Origin: Sphaerisporangium sp. TRM90804
GTDB taxonomy: Bacteria > Actinomycetota > Actinomycetes > Streptosporangiales > Streptosporangiaceae
Direction: 5' to 3'
Assembly: GCF_029846175.1 (NCBI RefSeq)
Contig: NZ_JARWAC010000015.1
Span: 186,001 to 250,000, forward strand
Length of the DNA: 64,000 nucleotides
The notes below the pieces were generated by a model, which did no database searches, was not told the origin of the DNA, and saw only the letters and a program-made list of their open reading frames with translations. Numbering within the stretch: the stretch's first letter is position 1; each line of letters opens with the position of its first letter. Below, piece by piece: positions 17,229 to 25,636 of this stretch. Both the position numbers and the translations under genes were made by a program.

Positions 17229-17525
17229 GCCGCTGCCGCGACATCCCTGCCCCGTCAGCCGGCCGGGCCGGGCGCCGTAAGCGGCGCCGACTTCGACGTC
17301 CGTGGTACTCACCGTCGCGGCGCCGAACGGGGGCGGTCAGGCGGAGCCGGGAGGTACCGGACCGATCCCGGGGAGAGGCTGCGGGCCGGCCCTGCTTGGG
17401 CCGCTGTCGCGAGACCTCTGCCCGGTCAGCCGGCCGGGCCGGGCGCCGTAAGCGGCGCCGACTTCGACGTCCGTGGTACTCACCGTCGCGGCGCCGAATG
17501 GGGGGCGGTCAGGCGGAGCCGGGAG
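17215..17525. repeat. Two ~140-bp direct repeats with a 171-bp period
   Basis: Copy 1 is 17215-17354 and copy 2 is 17386-17525, about 90 percent identical or better by eye. Copy 1 starts inside the last four codons of the ABM gene, includes its stop, and contains GGCGCC-GTAAGC-GGCGCC; copy 2 has no open frame purpose. The 555-bp gap to the next gene is otherwise GC-rich with no supported gene. Confidence 0.85.
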
Positions 17526-17783
17526 GCCGGACCGGGCCCGGGCAGCGGCCCGGGGCAGCGGACCGGGCCCCCGGCGAGGCAGCGGAACGGGACCGGGAGA
17601 GGCAGCGGAACGCCCCGCAGGGTGGCGGCGGGGCGACTCTTAGGAGAGCGGTGGGACGGGGCGGGGGCGGTGGGTGGGCAACTGGTTGTTAACGATGTGA
17701 CTCTGGGGGGTTGGGTGGCTTGACCGGTCTGGTGGGGTTTGGAGAGCATTCGGGTCTTACACCTTGGTCTAGGAGGAACTGGC

Positions 17784-19505
17784 GTGCGTCGCCGGACTCG
17801 GTTGCTCGGTTGTGTCTTGTCGGTTCTGTTGGCTGGCGGGGTGGTCGCTACTCAGGCGGCGCCCGCTGGTGCTCTTGAGGGAGCGGCCAAGCGGACGGCC
17901 CTTGAGGGGGCGGCCAAGCGGACGGCTGAGTGTCAGGGGGACTGGATTCCCGCTACGCCTACCTCGGCGCAGGTGATGTCGGGGGAGGTGCAGTTCCTCG
18001 ACCTCGCGCCGGTGAAGATCGGTAAGAAGATCGACTGGCGGTGGAGTCCATACAAGAACCGGTCCTGGGACATGGTGTTCTCGTCGCTGCGGTGGGTCGG
18101 CAGGCTGGTGGCCGACTACGAGACGTCCGGTGAGGAGAAGTACCTGGCCCGCGCCACCGAGCTGATCAAGAGCTGGGTGGCGAGCAACCCGCGCGGCAGC
18201 TCGCGGGCGAGCCGGTACGCCTGGGACGAGCACCCGATCGCGCTGCGCGCGCCGGTGCTCGTCTGCCTGAGCAAGCACGTCAAGGCGTCCTGGCTCACGG
18301 GCAGCCTGGTGGACCACGGGAAGGTGCTGGCCGACCCGAGGCTGTACCAGAAGGGCCACAACCACGGCCTCGACCAGGACATCGCGCTGCTGCGCATCGG
18401 CTGCCGCACCGCCCGCAAGGAGTGGGCGTCGCTCGCCGTCCGGCGCATGACCGGGACGGTGAAGCTCGGCGTCGACTCGCAGGGCGCGCTGCTGGAGCAG
18501 GCGCCCCGGTACGGCGTGTACGTGCGCGAGCGGCTCAAGGTCGCCATGGAGTCGATCGAGGACTGCGGCCGGAAGGTGCCGTCGGAGATCACCAAGCGCT
18601 GGGAGTCGCTGGCGGGCTACATCACCCACGCCACCAAGCCCGACGGCTTCATGGTGCCGATCGGCGACGGCGCCGCCGACGTCAGGCCCTCCGGGTACGA
18701 GCACCCCGCCAAGAAGGTCCAGATCTTCAAGGCGGGGTATGTCTTCGGGCGCACCGAGTGGGACGAGCCCGAGTCGGCGTACTACTCGATCCGCTTCGGG
18801 CCCGGGCTGAAGTACCACGGGCACGAGGACCACCTCGGCGTCACCTACGCCGCGCAGGGGCGCGACGTGCTGGTGGAGGCGGGCTTCCACTCCTACGAGA
18901 ACACCGCCTACCGCTACTGGACGATGTCGCCGGAGGCGCACAACGTGCCGGTCGTCGTCGGCAAGCCGTTCCGCGCCCGGACGGCCACGGCGCTGACGCA
19001 CTCCTCGGTCAAGAGCGACCGGCAGGCGTACAAGTTCACCGACAAGGCCTACGGCGTCAGCCGCACCCGCTCGGTTCTGGTCAGCCACGGCGACGACCTC
19101 ATGGCCGTCCTGGACACCGTGCCGTCGGGCAACAGGGCACGCAGCTACTGGCACCTGGACCCCGACCTGTCGCCGACCTCCACCAGCGGCGGCCGGATCG
19201 TCGTGAAGGACCGCGACGGGTGGAAGGCCACGGTCGTGCAGCTCGCGATGCCCTCGTGCAAGCCGGTCGGCGGCCAGGCGGTCGTGCGCGGCAAGACCAA
19301 CCCGTACCAGGGCTGGATCTCCCCGTCCTACATGCGCAAGGTGCCCGCGTCGGTGGTCGTCTCCCCCGCCGCGAAGTCCCTGCTCACCATCGTCGTCCCC
19401 GGCACGGGCGACCCGGACGTCACCTGCTCGGGCACCCGAGTCACGGCCAAGACCGCCGACGGCAGCGTCTCCTTCCGCGCCTCCGCCTCCGGAACCCTGT
19501 CGTAG
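17784..19505 (+). CDS. Secreted heparinase II/III-family polysaccharide lyase (putative)
   Basis: 573 residues from the GTG at 17784, chosen because AGGAGG is 7 nt upstream and it starts the signal peptide VRRRTRLLGCVLSVLLAGGV. The N-terminal ~300 residues form an (alpha/alpha)-type helical domain (YLARATELIKSWVASNP, HNHGLDQDIALLRIGC with conserved Asn-His). The C-terminal beta part contains LKYHGHEDHLGVTYAAQGRD, the heparinase II/III signature with its metal/catalytic His. It is exported and probably cleaves uronate-containing polysaccharides; the actual glycan is unknown. It is an orphan, with no sulfatase, transporter or glycosidase beside it. Confidence 0.85.
   Translation: MRRRTRLLGCVLSVLLAGGVVATQAAPAGALEGAAKRTALEGAAKRTAECQGDWIPATPTSAQVMSGEVQFLDLAPVKIGKKIDWRWSPYKNRSWDMVFSSLRWVGRLVADYETSGEEKYLARATELIKSWVASNPRGSSRASRYAWDEHPIALRAPVLVCLSKHVKASWLTGSLVDHGKVLADPRLYQKGHNHGLDQDIALLRIGCRTARKEWASLAVRRMTGTVKLGVDSQGALLEQAPRYGVYVRERLKVAMESIEDCGRKVPSEITKRWESLAGYITHATKPDGFMVPIGDGAADVRPSGYEHPAKKVQIFKAGYVFGRTEWDEPESAYYSIRFGPGLKYHGHEDHLGVTYAAQGRDVLVEAGFHSYENTAYRYWTMSPEAHNVPVVVGKPFRARTATALTHSSVKSDRQAYKFTDKAYGVSRTRSVLVSHGDDLMAVLDTVPSGNRARSYWHLDPDLSPTSTSGGRIVVKDRDGWKATVVQLAMPSCKPVGGQAVVRGKTNPYQGWISPSYMRKVPASVVVSPAAKSLLTIVVPGTGDPDVTCSGTRVTAKTADGSVSFRASASGTLS
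17871..17924 (+). repeat. 27-bp in-frame tandem duplication in the lyase N-terminus
   Basis: 17871-17897 and 17898-17924 differ at two bases and encode ALEGAAKRT twice (residues 30-38 and 39-47) just after the signal peptide region. Confidence 0.9.
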
Positions 19506-19525
19506 CGGCCCCGCCGTAGCGGCCC
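19501..19525. repeat. Short duplication of the lyase stop region
   Basis: CGTAGCGGCCC occurs at 19501-19511, containing the TAG stop, and again at 19515-19525. Confidence 0.6.
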
Positions 19526-19594
19526 GTCATCAGCCGGTGCGAAATGCGGCCAGGTGACGGGCAGGCCGCCCCGAGGCGGGCCGGCCGAGAGCGG

Positions 19595-19972
19595 TCACTC
19601 CGGATCCGGCGGGGAGACGGCGTAGCCGGGGACGGAGGGCCAGCGGACGGTGAGCACCACCGACTCCTCCTCGGCGTACCAGGAGTGGTCGACGCCCTGA
19701 CCCCACACCACGTAGTCGCCGCGCTCGGCCAGCAGGACGCTGCGGCCGGGCAGCTCCACGCGGAAGCGGCCGCTGATCAGGATGAGCAGCGCCTTGCGCT
19801 TCTCCCCCACGACCCACCGCGCCCGCTCGTCGCCGCGCTGGTGCACGCCCCACTTGATCTCCACCTCGTCGCTGTGCCGGACGTCGCCGGGCGGCTTGAA
19901 GTGGCCGAGCAGCCAGCCTCGGTCACCCGCCGCGTCCGCGTCCGCGCGCCCCACGTACACCTCGTCCCGCAC
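19595..19972 (-). CDS. Cupin-fold small protein near cimA
   Basis: 125 residues from a GTG at 19972; the start is the least certain part because no clear Shine-Dalgarno is visible. The sequence RARWVVGEKRKALLILISGR, RVELPGRSVLLAERGDYVVW and VDHSWYAEEESVVLTVRWPS shows the two cupin strands and HSWxAExxS. The usual metal-binding His set is mostly absent, so it is more likely a binding or sensing cupin than an enzyme. Similar proteins lie near cimA in Streptomyces. The frame continues upstream open, but only this part looks like a protein. Confidence 0.75.
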   Translation of the reverse strand: MRDEVYVGRADADAAGDRGWLLGHFKPPGDVRHSDEVEIKWGVHQRGDERARWVVGEKRKALLILISGRFRVELPGRSVLLAERGDYVVWGQGVDHSWYAEEESVVLTVRWPSVPGYAVSPPDPE

Positions 19973-20040
19973 GAGCGGCGAGGTTACCGGAACGTCGGAC
20001 CCGCCGCAGAAGGGGGCAGCGAGGCCGGGGGCCAGAGGGG

Positions 20041-21615
20041 TCAGGTGCCGTGGCCGGCGCGCAGGAGGCCGTAGGTGACGGCCTGCTCCAGCGCCTGCCA
20101 GGAGGCCTCGATGATGTTCTCGTCGACGCCGACCGTGGCCCACTCGCCGGTGGCGTCGCTGGAGGTGATCAGGACGCGGGTCACCGCGCCGCTTCCGTGC
20201 GTGCCCTCCAGGATGCGCACCTTGAAGTCGATCAGCTCGACCGACGCCAGCTCGGGGTACAGCTTCTCCAGCGCGAGCCGGACGGCGCGGTCGAGCGCGT
20301 TGACCGGGCCGTTGCCCTCGCCGGTGGCGACGATGCGCTCCTCCTTGGTGAGCAGCTTCACCGTGGCCTCGCTGACGACGTCCCCGCTGGGGCGCCGCTC
20401 GACGATCACCCGCCACGACTCGACGGTGAAGTGCCGCCGGCGCTCGCCGGTGACCGTGTCGCGCAGCAGCAGCTCGAAGGAGGCGTCGGCGGCCTCGAAG
20501 GTGTGCCCGCTGGACTCCAGCTCCTTCACCCGGTCGATCAGCTCGCGCGACTGGGCGGCGGTCAGGGCGTAGCCCAGCTCCTTGCCCTTCAGCTCGACCG
20601 ACGCGCGGCCGGCCATGTCGGAGACCAGCATGCGCATGTCGTTGCCGACCTCGGCCGGGTCGATGTGCTGGTAGAGGTTGGGGTCGACCTTGATCGCGCT
20701 GGCGTGCAGGCCGGCCTTGTGGGCGAAGGCCGAGACGCCGACGTAGGGCTGGTGGGAGTTGGGCGTGACGTTGGTGACCTCGCTGATCGCGTGCGCGATG
20801 CGCGTCATGTCGGACAGCGACTCGGTCGGCACCAGCTCGAAGCCCCGCTTGAGCTGGAGGTTGGCGACGACGGTGAACAGGTTGGCGTTGCCCGACCGCT
20901 CGCCGTACCCGTTGGCGCAGCCCTGGACGTGGGTGGCGCCCGCCTGGACGGCGGCCAGGGAGTTGGCCACCGCACAGCCGGTGTCGTCGTGGCAGTGGAT
21001 GCCGACGCGGGCGCCGGTGCCGACGGCCTTCTGGACGACCTCGGCCAGCTCGTCCGGCAGCATGCCGCCGTTGGTGTCGCACAGCGCGACGACGTCGGCG
21101 CCGGCCTCGGCCGCGACGAGCAGGACCTCCAGGGCGTAGGCCGGGTTGGACTTGTAACCGTCGAAGAAGTGCTCGGCGTCGAGGAAGACGCGCTGCCCCT
21201 CCCCGGCCAGGTGGGAGACGGTGTCGCGGATCATCGCGAGGTTCTCGGCCAGGGTGGTGCGCAGCGCCAGTTCGACGTGCCGGTCGTGACTCTTGGCGAC
21301 AAGGGTCACGACCGGCGCGCCGGATTCGCGCAGAGCGGCGACCAATGGGTCGTCGGCCGCCCGCACACCGGCTCGGCGGGTCGCGCCGAACGCGGCGAGC
21401 TGCGCGTGCCTCAGGTCGAGCTCTGTTCGAGCCCGCCGGAAGAATTCGGTGTCCTTGGGGTTGGCGCCCGGCCAGCCCCCCTCGATGAAGCCCACGCCCA
21501 TGCCGTCGAGGTGCCGGGCGATGGCGAGCTTGTCGACGACGCTGAGGGACAGCCCCTCTTGTTGGGCGCCGTCACGGAGCGTGGTGTCGTACACGTGGAA
21601 GCGGTCGTCAGCCAT
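20041..21615 (-). CDS. cimA: Citramalate synthase
   Basis: 524 residues from the ATG at 21615 with AAGGAGAG before it; the longer in-frame start lies inside the leader. DTTLRDG at 10-16 and the metal-binding IHCHDDTGCAVANS place it in the DRE-TIM isopropylmalate/citramalate synthase family, and the C-terminal ~140 residues (VTRVLITSSDATGEWATVGV) are the LeuA-type allosteric domain. CimA joins pyruvate and acetyl-CoA to (R)-citramalate in the threonine-independent isoleucine route. The CimA call over LeuA rests on length and on the NANL...GYGERSGNANL pattern. Transcription passes through an attenuator at 21695-21792. Confidence 0.92.
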   Translation of the reverse strand: MADDRFHVYDTTLRDGAQQEGLSLSVVDKLAIARHLDGMGVGFIEGGWPGANPKDTEFFRRARTELDLRHAQLAAFGATRRAGVRAADDPLVAALRESGAPVVTLVAKSHDRHVELALRTTLAENLAMIRDTVSHLAGEGQRVFLDAEHFFDGYKSNPAYALEVLLVAAEAGADVVALCDTNGGMLPDELAEVVQKAVGTGARVGIHCHDDTGCAVANSLAAVQAGATHVQGCANGYGERSGNANLFTVVANLQLKRGFELVPTESLSDMTRIAHAISEVTNVTPNSHQPYVGVSAFAHKAGLHASAIKVDPNLYQHIDPAEVGNDMRMLVSDMAGRASVELKGKELGYALTAAQSRELIDRVKELESSGHTFEAADASFELLLRDTVTGERRRHFTVESWRVIVERRPSGDVVSEATVKLLTKEERIVATGEGNGPVNALDRAVRLALEKLYPELASVELIDFKVRILEGTHGSGAVTRVLITSSDATGEWATVGVDENIIEASWQALEQAVTYGLLRAGHGT

Positions 21616-21694
21616 CGTGGCCCTCTCCTTCGGAGGTCGGGGTGCTTTCCGTTCGCCGCGCGGGGCACGGCCACTCGGGCCGGAACCCAGGCCC

Positions 21695-21728
21695 AAACAA
21701 AAAGACCCCTCACGGACGTGAGAGGTCT
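21695..21728 (-). terminator. Intrinsic terminator (attenuator) in the cimA leader
   Basis: Stem 21703-21713 with 21718-21728 (10 of 11 pairs, AGACCcCTCAC with GTGAGaGGTCT), followed on the minus strand by TTTTTGTTTGGG. It lies about 80 nt before the cimA start codon, so it can only act inside the cimA transcript leader. Confidence 0.85.
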
Positions 21729-21763
21729 GCGCGCCGGTGGGTTCCCTAACTCAGCCGGCGCGC
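21729..21763 (-). promoter_or_regulatory. 9-bp leader hairpin overlapping the end of the cimA leader peptide
   Basis: GCGCGCCGG (minus strand, 21763-21755) pairs perfectly with CCGGCGCGC (21737-21729). The 5' arm covers the last codons of the leader peptide and the 3' arm abuts the terminator stem, the layout of a pause or switch hairpin. Confidence 0.7.
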
Positions 21764-21792
21764 CTGCCGATAATGTGCAGACGAGAGAACAT
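21751..21792 (-). CDS. cimA leader peptide (MFSRLHIIGRRAG)
   Basis: A 13-residue ORF, ATG at 21792 and TGA at 21753-21751. It has adjacent isoleucine codons ATT ATC and one Leu codon, followed at once by the hairpin and terminator. Isoleucine is the end product of the CimA route, so starvation-sensitive translation is a natural control. The Arg-Arg-Ala-Gly end is shared with the ilvB leader at 35590. Translation is inferred. Confidence 0.7.
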   Translation of the reverse strand: MFSRLHIIGRRAG

Positions 21793-21803
21793 GGTGCGCT
21801 CAG

Positions 21804-21832
21804 TGTGCCACATCGCGCCAGCATGTGGCACA
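21804..21832. promoter_or_regulatory. 10-bp inverted repeat upstream of the cimA leader
   Basis: TGTGCCACAT (21804-21813) and ATGTGGCACA (21823-21832) form a perfect repeat with a 9-bp spacer. Read directly, TGTGSCACATCGC also occurs twice. It lies 12 bp before the leader ATG and between divergent genes, so a transcription factor site is likely. Confidence 0.55.
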
Positions 21833-21941
21833 TCGCTCCCACCATCCGAGACGGAACGTGTGGCGAGAACTGGGGTCCCCCTAGGCGCGACATGCCGCGA
21901 TGACGTGGTGGCCGGGCCCCGGGACGGTGAGAATGGCGGCC

Positions 21942-22592
21942 ATGAAGGCTTTCTCGTTCATCAATCCCGGTGTCGCCGAGTACATCCAGGGCCACACGAC
22001 ACCGCCCGACACCGTGCTCAGGGAGCTCGCCGAGGAGACCGTCGCCGTCACCGACGACAGCGCGGTCATGCAGATCTCCCCCGAGCAGGGCACCTTCCTC
22101 ACGATGATCACCCGCATCAGCGGCGCCAGGAACGCCGTGGAGGTGGGCACGTTCACCGGCTACTCGTCGATCTGCATCGCCCGGGGGCTCCCGGAGGGCG
22201 GCAGGCTGACGTGTTTCGACGTCAGCGAGGAGTGGACGTCCATCGCCCGCAAGTACTGGGAGAAGGCGGACGTCGCCCACCTGGTGGAGCTGCGCATCGG
22301 CCCGGCGGCCGAGACCCTGACGAGCTTCCCGGTGCGCCCGGAGATCGACCTGGCGTTCATCGACGCCGACAAGGCGGGCTACCCGGTCTACTACGAGGCC
22401 GTCATGTCGCGGCTGGCCCCCGGCGGGATCATCCTGGTGGACAACACGCTGCGGCACGGCAGCGTCGCCGACTACACCGACGGCGAGGCGGCGCTGATGC
22501 GCGAGTTCAACGACCTGGTGCTGGCCGACAGCCGGGCGACCAGCACGATCCTGCCGATCGCCGACGGCCTCACGTTCGTGCGCAAGCACTGA
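21942..22592 (+). CDS. Class I SAM-dependent O-methyltransferase (CCoAOMT-like)
   Basis: 216 residues from the ATG at 21942; an ATG nine bases upstream is possible. Motif I VEVGTFTGYSS at 66-76, the acidic FIDADK and ILVDNTLRHG are hallmarks of the catechol/caffeoyl-CoA O-methyltransferase family, which uses a divalent metal to methylate vicinal hydroxyls. Substrate unknown. Cytoplasmic and monocistronic, divergent from the cimA leader. Confidence 0.93.
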   Translation: MKAFSFINPGVAEYIQGHTTPPDTVLRELAEETVAVTDDSAVMQISPEQGTFLTMITRISGARNAVEVGTFTGYSSICIARGLPEGGRLTCFDVSEEWTSIARKYWEKADVAHLVELRIGPAAETLTSFPVRPEIDLAFIDADKAGYPVYYEAVMSRLAPGGIILVDNTLRHGSVADYTDGEAALMREFNDLVLADSRATSTILPIADGLTFVRKH

Positions 22593-22636
22593 TCGGCCCG
22601 AGCCGGCCGGCACCAGGGCCGGCGGCCGCCACCCCG

Positions 22637-22656
22637 GGGCGCCCTCACGAGCGCCC
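22637..22656. terminator. Terminator between the methyltransferase and ilvE
   Basis: GGGCGC (22637-22642) and GCGCCC (22651-22656) around an 8-nt loop lie in the 138-bp convergent gap, after a GCCGGC-type repeat near 22603-22622. Confidence 0.4.
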
Positions 22657-22730
22657 AGGGGGCGGGGGTCCTGTCTGTGGATGCTCACCGGCCCGCCCGC
22701 CCAGCGGGAGGACATGGGCGGCGGAGGGTC

Positions 22731-23828
22731 CTAGCAGATCTTGTGGATCCAGTCGTGCGGGTCGGGGCGGGTGCCGTACTGGATGCCCATCAGCTCCTCA
22801 CGCAGGCGCATGGTGAGCGCGCCGGGGGTGCCGTCGCCGACCGTCCACCCGCCGTCGACGCCCTTGACCGAGCCGACCGGCGTGATCACCGCGGCCGTTC
22901 CGCAGGCGAAGACCTCGGTGAGCTCGCCCGACTCGCAGCCGGCCCGCCACTCCTCGATCGAGATCCTGCCCTCCTCGGCCGTCAGGCCGAGGTCGGCGGC
23001 GAGGGTGAGCAGCGAGTCGCGGGTGATGCCGCCCAGCAGGGTGCCGGTCAGGGCGGGGGTGAGCAGGCGGTCGCCGAAGACGAAGAACAGGTTCATCCCG
23101 CCCATCTCCTCGACGTAGCGGTGCTCGAAGGCGTCCAGCCAGACGACCTGGTCGCAGCCGTTCTCGACGGCCTGGCGCTGGGCGACGAACGCCGCGGCGT
23201 AGTTGCCGCCGCACTTGGCGAAGCCGGTGCCGCCGGGCGCGGCGCGGGTGTAGTCGCGCGACAGCCAGACCGAGACCGGCTTGACGCCGCCCGCGAAGTA
23301 CGCCCCGGCGGGCGAGGCGATGACCATGTACTTGTAGGTGCGCGAGGGGTAGTTGACGCCCAGCGCCGGCTGCGTCGCGATCATGAAGGGGCGCAGGTAG
23401 AGGCTTTGGCCCTCGGCCCTGGGCACCCACTCGCGGTCGGTCTGGACGAGCAGCTCCAGCGACTCGACGAAGGCGTCCTCGGGCAGCTCGGGCATGGCCA
23501 TGCGGACGGCCGACCGGTTGAACCGCGTGGCGTTGGCGTACGGCCGGAAGCAGACGATCGACCCGCTCGTCTGCCGGTAGGCCTTCATGCCCTCGAACAG
23601 CTCCTGGGCGTAATGGAAGACCGACGTGGCCGGGTCGAGGGTCAGCGGCCCGTACGGCATGAGGCGGGCGTCGTGCCAGCCCCGCCCCTCGGTCCAGTCG
23701 ACGGAGATCATGTGGTCGGTGAAGTGCTGGCCGAACCCGGGATCGGCGAACACCTGCTCGCGCTCGGCCGGAGTGCGAGCGGTGCCGGTGAGCTGCACGT
23801 CATAGCTGAGCTGCTGAGCGGTGGTCAT
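22731..23828 (-). CDS. ilvE: Branched-chain amino acid aminotransferase
   Basis: 365 residues from the ATG at 23828 with AAGGA upstream; an earlier in-frame ATG adds 15 unlikely residues. Fold-type IV PLP enzyme: Lys205 in GFAKCGGNYAAA is the Schiff-base lysine, and ELFEGMKAYR and SLYLRPFMIA are family motifs. It does the last step of Ile, Val and Leu synthesis. It is monocistronic on the same strand as leuB, cimA and ilvBNC. Confidence 0.97.
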   Translation of the reverse strand: MTTAQQLSYDVQLTGTARTPAEREQVFADPGFGQHFTDHMISVDWTEGRGWHDARLMPYGPLTLDPATSVFHYAQELFEGMKAYRQTSGSIVCFRPYANATRFNRSAVRMAMPELPEDAFVESLELLVQTDREWVPRAEGQSLYLRPFMIATQPALGVNYPSRTYKYMVIASPAGAYFAGGVKPVSVWLSRDYTRAAPGGTGFAKCGGNYAAAFVAQRQAVENGCDQVVWLDAFEHRYVEEMGGMNLFFVFGDRLLTPALTGTLLGGITRDSLLTLAADLGLTAEEGRISIEEWRAGCESGELTEVFACGTAAVITPVGSVKGVDGGWTVGDGTPGALTMRLREELMGIQYGTRPDPHDWIHKIC

Positions 23829-23973
23829 GTCGAAGGTTCCTTCTCTACTCTTCGTGGTCTCGCCTGCATCCATTCTGCGACGGACCAGGTAACGGGAAAC
23901 TACTGCATCATCTGGACATCTGGGAGTGCCCGTACGGAGCGGTTAGGGTGCCGCACGACCCCGGGAACGCGAA

Positions 23974-24010
23974 ACGCGCACGGCGCCCCGGTCAGGGCCG
24001 CCATGCGCGT
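23974..24010 (-). terminator. Candidate leuB terminator
   Basis: ACGCGC (23974-23979) and GCGCGT (24005-24010) with inner GGCG/CGCC pairing form an imperfect stem 20 nt past the leuB stop, followed on the minus strand by TTTCG. Confidence 0.5.
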
Positions 24011-24030
24011 CGGTCGGCGTGGGCGGCCTC

Positions 24031-25095
24031 TCAGCCGGATACTCGGCCGGCGATGTCGTCGCCGATCTCTCGGGTGACCCGGCTCGCGCCGGCCACCTCG
24101 CGACCGGCCAGGTCGTCGGCGACGGCGCGCTCGATGCGGGCCGCCTCGTCGGCCATGCCGAGGTGGTCGAGCATCATGGCGACGGACAGGATGGTGGCCG
24201 TGGGGTCGGCCTTGCCCTGCCCGGCGATGTCGGGGGCGCTGCCGTGCACCGGCTCGAACATGCTCGGCGCCCAGTACGGCGAGCCCACCGGCGAGGGGTT
24301 GATGTTGCCGCTGGCGGCCAGGCCGATGCCGCCGGCGATGGCCGCGCCGATGTCGGTGAGGATGTCGCCGAAGAGGTTGTCGGTGACGACGACGTCGAAC
24401 CGCTGCGGCTGGGTGACGAAGAACATCGAGGCGGCGTCGACGTGGCAGTAGTCGGTGGTGACCTCGGGGTACTCGGCGGAGACCCGCTCGACGACACGCG
24501 CCCACAGGTCGCCGGCGAAGGTGAGCACGTTGGTCTTGTGCACCAGGGTGAGCTTCCTGCGCGGCCGGGCCATGGCCTTGTCGAAGGCGTAGCGCACGAC
24601 CCGCTCCACCCCGAAGGCGGTGTTGAAGCTCTCCTGGGTGGCGATCTCCTGCGGGGTGCCGCGGCGCATGACGCCGCCGGCGCCGGCGTACGGCCCCTCG
24701 GTGCCCTCGCGAACGACGATCATGTCGATGTCGCCGGGGCCTGAGGCGGCGAGCGGGGTGCGCACGCCGGGGAAGAGCTTCACCGGGCGGAGGTTGACGT
24801 AGTGGTCGAGCGTGAAGCGCAGCTTGAGCAGGAGGTCGCGCTCCAGCACGCCGGGCGGGACGCTGGGGTCGCCGACGGCGCCGAGCAGGATGGCGTCGTA
24901 GCCGCCGAGCTCGGCGAGCACCTCGTCGGGCAGCGTCTCGCCGGTGGCGTGGTACCGGGCGGCGCCGAGATCATAGGTGGCGGTCTCGGCCTTGAGGCCC
25001 ACGGCGTCGAGGACCTTCAGCCCCTCGGCGACCACCTCGCTGCCGATACCGTCTCCGGGAATGACGGCAAGACGGATGCTCTGGGAATCCCGCAT
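24031..25095 (-). CDS. leuB: 3-isopropylmalate dehydrogenase
   Basis: 354 residues beginning [34 protein letters not shown], the metal-binding [18 protein letters not shown] and [20 protein letters not shown] are the beta-decarboxylating dehydrogenase signatures. It oxidises 3-isopropylmalate with NAD+ in leucine synthesis, downstream of LeuCD in the pathway though 19 kb away on the chromosome. Confidence 0.97.
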   Translation of the reverse strand: MRDSQSIRLAVIPGDGIGSEVVAEGLKVLDAVGLKAETATYDLGAARYHATGETLPDEVLAELGGYDAILLGAVGDPSVPPGVLERDLLLKLRFTLDHYVNLRPVKLFPGVRTPLAASGPGDIDMIVVREGTEGPYAGAGGVMRRGTPQEIATQESFNTAFGVERVVRYAFDKAMARPRRKLTLVHKTNVLTFAGDLWARVVERVSAEYPEVTTDYCHVDAASMFFVTQPQRFDVVVTDNLFGDILTDIGAAIAGGIGLAASGNINPSPVGSPYWAPSMFEPVHGSAPDIAGQGKADPTATILSVAMMLDHLGMADEAARIERAVADDLAGREVAGASRVTREIGDDIAGRVSG

Positions 25096-25158
25096 GCTCG
25101 TACCTTACAGGCCCGTCTCGGTTGATGAACACCACATCTCACGATCCGGACCCCCCTA

Positions 25159-25275
25159 TCACTGGTCGGGGGCGCCGCCGTTGTCGCGGCGGTCGAGGGC
25201 GACCTGCACGGGCTCGGGCGCCTCGTCCTCGTGACGTGGCTCTTCGGGACGGTTCCAGGGATACATGTCATACAT
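25159..25275 (-). CDS. Possible small protein upstream of leuB
   Basis: 38 residues starting MYDMYPWNRPEEPRHEDEAP, rich in Pro, Glu and Arg with a Tyr/Trp-containing front. No good Shine-Dalgarno and no family known to me. The frame stays open upstream to 25500 but that part has low-complexity composition. It may be a real small ORF or spacer. Confidence 0.35.
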   Translation of the reverse strand: MYDMYPWNRPEEPRHEDEAPEPVQVALDRRDNGGAPDQ

Positions 25276-25530
25276 GGCAAGGTCTCGTTCGCTCGACGGC
25301 GCGCGACGGACGATCGCGCGATGGTGGCGTGGAACGGACTCCGATCGAGAATCCGGGCCTGGGGCTCCGCCACGTGATCCGGGTCGCGGATCGAACGGGC
25401 TCGGCGGCCGACGCGCGTTCCGCGGCGGGTGGCCGGCCCTGGTCGGGCCCCGCAGCGGCAGGTGACGAGTACGTGAACCTGGCACGTCGTCCTCCCACAC
25501 GTTACCCGCAGGTAGCGAAGATGTCTTGTA

Positions 25531-25568
25531 GGACGACCTAGTATCTCGCTATCTGAGATGAGTCGTCC
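25531..25568. promoter_or_regulatory. Two-tier inverted repeat between serA and leuB
   Basis: GGACGAC (25531-25537) pairs with GTCGTCC (25562-25568), and inside it ATCTC pairs with GAGAT. It lies just downstream of the serA terminator. The remaining 25276-25530 sequence is GC-rich spacer where I see no gene. Confidence 0.4.
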
Positions 25569-25582
25569 GGGCCCGGAACCGC

Positions 25583-25612
25583 AGGAAGCCCGTCCACTGG
25601 GACGGGCTTCCT
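25583..25612. terminator. serA terminator
   Basis: A 13-bp perfect stem, AGGAAGCCCGTCC (25583-25595) with GGACGGGCTTCCT (25600-25612), and a 4-nt loop lie 24 nt past the serA stop. Confidence 0.85.
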
Positions 25613-25636
25613 GGTCGTACGCGTGACGCGGAGCGG

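Noticed and set aside
17215-17525. Insertion sequence ends
   Set aside because: Direct repeats without a transposase or inverted termini.
21729-21900. T-box riboswitch before cimA
   Set aside because: No AGGGTGGNACCGCG-type element and the leader encodes a short peptide, which fits attenuation better.
25159-25500. 113-residue reading of the leuB-upstream ORF
   Set aside because: The first 75 residues are Arg/Pro-rich spacer translation; only the last 38 look possibly real.
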